DNA of 64,000 nt from Hyaloscypha bicolor E. Lineage: Eukaryota > Ascomycota > Leotiomycetes > Helotiales > Hyaloscyphaceae. Below are positions 59,040 through 64,000 of this stretch, in pieces. Where the stretch lies: contig NW_020194620.1 of the NCBI RefSeq assembly GCF_002865645.1, positions 2,268,704-2,332,703 on the forward strand, in the 5' to 3' direction. The notes beneath the pieces were generated by a model that was not told where the DNA came from, did not search any database, and worked only from the letters and a program-made list of their open reading frames with translations. The stretch's first letter is position 1; every line of letters starts with the position of its first letter. Both the position numbers and the translations under genes were made by a program.

Positions 59040-59337
59040 TGTAATATATATAGGATCGCACGTGACTTAAAGGCATGTAATAAACCTCGAATATTACGGG
59101 TATTAATTAGGGAAATTAGAGGCCCTCTAACTTTATAACTAATTACTATTTATATTATAAGTATTAGGCTTATAAATTACTAATTATATATATATTATTA
59201 GAGTCTCTTATTTAGAGAGGGCTTTCCTAGACCTTATAAAAGAGATAGAGATTAGTTCTATACTAAATTTAATATTATAATTTTATAATTTACTAATTTA
59301 TTCTATTATCTTATTACTTACTAATAAATATCTTATA
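59040..59337 (+). repeat. 5' LTR of Gypsy-4
   Basis: 298 bp. It keeps ATCGCACGTGACTTAAAGGC where Gypsy-1 and Gypsy-2 read AT-rich variants, so it is the best guide to the pre-RIP LTR of this family. Confidence 0.93.
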
Positions 59338-59379
59338 AGCTAATCTCTCTATTCTTAAAAAAGGTAATTTAATAAGTAA

Positions 59380-62300
59380 TTATATCTCGAAATCTGCGAA
59401 ATATATAACTTTTTACTAAAGCTATTTTTATAGAAAAAGTTAACTAGATTAATTCTAATATAAGTAATAGTAAAGGCTTATCTAATACTATTAATAGGGC
59501 CTTTTAGGAGCCTCCGAAAGCTAGTAATAATAACGGAAATAATTCCGGTAATAATTAAGATATTGAGATTAATACCCGAATTACTATTATTTAAGCTATA
59601 AAATAGGGCTTATATACTAAAGTTAAAGTACTTTAATAAAAGCAAGAATTAGTAAATTTAATTAACTAATATATTTTATAATTAGAGTAATATAAGAGTA
59701 TTTTTAGGAATATTTTATAATTTATTATATTTTATAAAAACTTTATTTATAAGTCTATTCTATTTTCCTTAGTAATTCTTATTAGGAAACTTCCTAAAAT
59801 AAAATTAGAACTTATTTCCTTTTCTAATATAATAAGTTTTAAAAGTAATCTTAATATTATTTATTAAAAGCTATTATATAATATTCTAAAAATATATTTG
59901 GACTAAGAGAAGTTTTTTAAGATCCGGATACTTAATTTATATTATAAAAAGTTTTTTAAGAAATAGAAAATATTTATATTTTTCTAGAAAATAGTTTTTA
60001 GGATCTAATCTTAAACTTATAATAGATACTTTTTTAGAATTAACTCTATTATAAGTGCCCTTAGAAATAAACCTTATAATATTTAAGAGGCTATAATAAA
60101 GTAAAGCTTATTATTATATAAGGTTTATTAGAAGTAATTTAAGGCTTATTTAGCTAATATATTTTAAGTATTTTAAATCTATTAATAAGATATTTTTAAG
60201 GAACTCTGAGATCTTTATTAGAAAAATAATAAAATAATTACTAAGTTATATATTTGAATAATTAGTCTCGAAATTAATTAGGACCTATATCCTAAAAAAG
60301 ACTAGGTCCGGATTCTTAATATTACTTTATCTAATTATAAGACTTATTAGATATTTATATTTATTTTCTTAGGAAATAAGGTAAGATCTATTTTTAAGTA
60401 ATTTAAGAAAGTTTAGAAAATAAAATATATTACTTATTCTAAATTAAGAAGAATAAAAATAAAGAAGTTTAATAAGGGCAATTCTATTCCTAAAGACCCT
60501 AACTTAGTAAATTCTAATTTATAAAACTATTTAAAAAAGGAAGAATAAGTTCCGAAGATTATATAAGAAATCCTTAAATAGTACTTTAGCCCTTATAAGG
60601 CCTTAATAAAATACTAGTTTTATTTTAGGTATAATTTATTAAACTTATAAATAGAAAAAATATTTTTTAGGAAATATAAAGTATTTTAAGTATACTAAAT
60701 AGGCTTAATAAAATTCTAATAAGGCCAAAACTATAAAAGAATTAAGATATTTATAAAAGTAGGTTAATATTATAGTTATAAAGAAATATTTTAGAAAAAA
60801 CTTTTTTAAGAAATAGGGAAAAAAGAAAGCCAAATCTTGAATATTAATAATTTTGGCTATAATAAAAAAGATATATTACTTTATATAATTATTTAAGTAA
60901 GATTAATATAATTAAAAATAGATATTTTAGAGATATATAATAGACTTAGTAATACCGGATTAAATTATAACTTCCTTAATAATAATTAGGCTTAAAGCCG
61001 GGGCTTTATTACCTTAGCTAAATATAATTAAGAATTTATAATCTTTTATAAGAACTAATTTAAGATCTATTAAGCCTATAATCTTGAGATATTTATTATA
61101 GATAATTATAATAAGATATGTTTTTTTAAGCTCTAGTTTTATAAGTATAAGAATATTAGCTTTTATAGCCTTATTTTTAGTATAGAATTTTATAAAGTAA
61201 TTCTTATATAATATATAAATTATATTAAGAAATAATAAGTATATATATTTATATAGCCTAATAATATTAAGATTCTAATACTAAAAGAATTTAGTAAGAA
61301 GCTTAACTAGTACCCTAAGCTAGTACCTTAAGTCTTATTCTTAACTAAAGGCAAATATAACTATTTTAGATAATAGGCTTTATATATTTATAATAATTAC
61401 TAGGTCTTTATTTTATTATATAGTTCTAGTAATACTAAATAAGAGTTTTTAATATAATAAATTAATACTTTCTAAAAAGGGGCTTTAGAAATACTTATTT
61501 ATTTCTAAAATAATAAATATAAAAATTTCTTAGAGGTTTTTAATTCTAATAAAGCTTTAGAATTTCCTAATCTTAGTAATATTAAATACTTTATTAATAT
61601 AAATAGTATAATCTTATATAGGCCTTTATATAATTTATTAAAGATCTAACTAGAAGTATTATATCTATATTTATAGAATATACTTTATAAATATTAGATA
61701 AGGTCTAGTAAAAGCCTAGTAAGGGCGCCTATTTTTTTTATTTCTAAGAAAAATAAAGAACTATATTTTTATATTAATTATTATAGACTTAATTAAGTTA
61801 TAATTAAGAATTAGTATCTGCTTTTTCTTATTAATAAGATTCTTAACTAGCTTTGAGAAGCTAAGATTTTTATAAAGCTAGATCTTAAGAATATATATTA
61901 TTAGATAAGAATTTATAAAGAATATAAATAGAAAACGGCTTTTAGGACCTATTATAACTATTTTAAATATCTTATAATATTTTTTGGGCTAGCTAATATA
62001 CTAGCTATATTTTAAATATATATTAATATTATACTTATAAGATTTCTAGATTATTTTATAATTATTTATTTAGATAATATTTTTATTTATTTCCGAAATA
62101 AGAATAAATATTATAATTATATTTACTAGGTATTTATTAGGCTATATAAAAATAACCTATTTTATAAACTTAGTAAATACGAGTTTAATATTAAAGAAGT
62201 CGAATTTTTGGGCTTTTTTATTAGAATAAAAAATATTTATATAAATTCTAAATAGGCCCATAATATTATTAAATAGCTAGAACCAGAATTATTTTATAAT

Positions 62301-64000
62301 ATTTAAGTATTTCTTAAATTTACTAATTTCTATTATAGGTTTATTTATTATTATTCTTAGGTAATTATAGGCTTAATAGATTTTTTAAAAGAAATAGAAA
62401 AGGGCCAGAAATCCGGTTTCTTTATATAAATAAATAAAGTAGCTAAAAGCTTTAAGATTTTAAAAAAAGCTTTTATTATAATACTTATTCTAGTTTATTT
62501 TAATTTTTTTAAGAAAATTTATATTAAAACTAATATATTAAAATTTATAATTACTAGTACTATTTTATAATAAATTAATTCTAGTAATAGCCCGAAAAAA
62601 TACTAGTATCTAGTAATATTCTAGTTCCAGAAACTTTTCGGAACTAAATATAACTATAATACTTATAATAGGGAATTACTTATAATTATTAAAGCCTTTA
62701 AGTATTAGTACTATTACTTTAAAGAGTTTAGGTTTATAATTAAGGTTATTATAGACTATAATAATCTCTAATACTTTATAGAAATAAAGTATTTAGAGAG
62801 CTATTAAGTATATTAGGTAATATATCTTATAATATATGATTTTAATATTATTTATTATAGAGGTGCCTTAAATCTAGTAAACGGACCTAATAAAAGACCT
62901 AATTATAAAAAAGGTTCTATTAATATAATTTGGCTTCTAATTTTTTAAAATAAGCTAAAGAAAGCTTTTATAATTATGATTTAGAGGTCCTTATAAATAT
63001 CTAAAAAGTTTCTTTTTTAAAATAAGTATTATTTAATACTTACTATATTTATAATAGCTAAGGAGAAATATTTATTATAAGATAAGTAAATAAATTATTT
63101 TATAGATCTCTTAATTATAGAATTAGTTAAGAAGTAAGATATAAGGAAATGTTTTAAAGGCTTTATTATTATAGCTAAAGTAATAGAAATATTTATAACT
63201 ATATTACTTAATAGAATTAAAGATTTCTTAATTTCCCGAGTTTTTTAATTAGATAATTATAAATACCTATTTTCCTATATATAGATATATATAGTTATTA
63301 AAAGAGCTATAGTACTAGCTTTTTTATCTGAATTTCTTCTAAATATTATCTAAGTAGCTTAGAGAAATAATTTTTAATATTAGAATATTATAAAATAGAG
63401 GCTTAGTAAAAAAGATATTAAGAAAAAAGAAATCTAGAAAAATAATTTAAATTTACTTAGATATTATTTAAGAATTATTATATCTAATAATCCCGCTTTA
63501 TATTAAGAAGTTATAAAGCTTTATTATAATAACCTAATAGCCGGATATTATAAAATAAAGAAAACTTTCGAGTTTCTTAAAAGATTCTAATATTAGGAAA
63601 ATATAAAAGAGAATATTTATAATTATTATTAAAAATATAATATTTACTAGAAAATTAAGATAAAGAGGTATTTACTATATAATTTACTTAGTAGTTTATT
63701 ATAGCCTAAAAAACTCTAAAATAAGATCTTTATAGATTTTATTATAGGTTTACTATTATATAAGAACCTAGTAAAAGGTCCCGATTTTAATATAATTCTT
63801 ATAATTATTAACTAGTACTCTAAAATAATAAGATATATTATATATTATAAGATTATTAATTTTCCGGAGCTTATTAAGATTATATAGAAATATGTTTTCT
63901 TAATTTTTAGCTTTTCTAATAAAATTATTTCTAATTAAGAAATAGTATTTACTAGCTAGTTCTAGTTTATTTTCTATTTTTATTTAATATATAAATAGTA
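59380..64000 (+). pseudogene. gag-pol of Gypsy-4 (partial, RIP-inactivated)
   Basis: Same order as Gypsy-1, offset by about 39.6 kb: gag relic, protease region, RT with YLDNILIY around 62,067-62,090, RNase H about 62,490-62,760, and integrase from about 63,500 to the edge. The chromodomain lies beyond the window. Many TAA/TAG stops. Confidence 0.85.

Larger units (their letters stand above)
18370..64000. other. AT-rich, RIP-mutated transposon block
   Basis: Composition changes over roughly 100 bp at 18,340-18,480 from balanced to extremely AT-rich, with TpA everywhere and few CpA/TpG/CpG. The block is built almost wholly of nested LTR retrotransposons and hAT elements. Coding relics are interrupted overwhelmingly by TAA/TAG at positions one C-to-T step from Gln codons, the footprint expected of RIP. 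It continues beyond the right edge. Confidence 0.95.
59040..64000 (+). mobile_element. Gypsy-4: third copy of the Gypsy-1 family, truncated by the window
   Basis: Begins with a 298-bp LTR; the 5 bases before it are GTATT (candidate target duplication, partner outside). The internal sequence parallels Gypsy-1 base for base for 4.6 kb and ends in the integrase region. The LTR start retains TGTAATATATATAGGATCGC, confirming the original TG terminus that other copies have lost. Confidence 0.92.

Noticed and set aside
18370..64000. Mitochondrial DNA or bacterial AT-rich contig
   Set aside because: No mitochondrial or bacterial genes; content is LTR retrotransposons and hAT elements with RIP-type stops, continuous with nuclear genes.
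18370..64000. CRISPR array, rDNA or telomeric repeats
   Set aside because: No regularly spaced direct repeats with unique spacers, no rRNA-like sequence and no TTAGGG tracts.

Overview
The window looks like a filamentous ascomycete (Pezizomycotina) chromosome. Genes are split by short introns with GTAAGT/GTGAGT donors and CTAAC-like branch points. There is a Rim15-type kinase with PAS and zinc-finger modules, and the transposons carry the C-to-T/G-to-A footprint of repeat-induced point mutation (RIP). All reading was by eye and no search was run, so family names rest on recognised motifs and gene models on hand-placed splice sites.

Positions 1 to about 18,270 are ordinary balanced-composition DNA. 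They hold the 5' two thirds or more of a Rim15-like protein kinase on the minus strand (3592 to beyond the left edge), a nitrilase-family carbon-nitrogen hydrolase (9171-8152, minus, two exons), and a divergently placed multi-pass membrane protein (10292-11697, plus, three exons). Between and beyond these lie long stretches with no gene I can support. From about 13.6 to 18.1 kb there are fragments that read like protein but are broken by stops and frame changes, including a possible decayed Zn2Cys6 transcription factor at 16.4 kb. A cluster of CCTGAG motifs (18,273-18,362) marks the edge of the next compartment.

From about 18,370 to the right edge (45.6 kb, continuing outside) the DNA becomes extremely AT-rich and is almost entirely nested, RIP-mutated transposons. 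The oldest layer contains a very decayed Ty3/Gypsy pol on the minus strand (54.3-59.0 kb) and an unidentified minus-strand coding relic (28.2-37.5 kb). Into it were inserted three copies of one chromodomain Gypsy family with about 298-bp LTRs: Gypsy-1 at 19,412-27,214 (plus), Gypsy-2 at 39,433-54,269 (minus, split), and Gypsy-4 from 59,040 off the edge (plus). One member of a second Gypsy family with 274-bp LTRs (Gypsy-3, 30,467-37,147, plus) lies in the same old layer. Gypsy-2 was then split by a hAT transposon (hAT-1, 40,549-47,568). hAT-1 was itself hit by a pogo-type MITE (41,740-42,213), a second hAT (hAT-2, 42,455-45,236) and an LTR element now reduced to a solo LTR (45,389-45,617). Target-site duplications are perfect for all five large or hAT elements that are complete in the window, for the MITE and for the solo LTR, so the insertion order can be read directly.

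The two halves do not cooperate functionally. The left is a euchromatic gene neighbourhood. The right is a silenced AT-rich isochore, possibly (inference only) heterochromatic or centromere-like. No autonomous element in the window looks intact.
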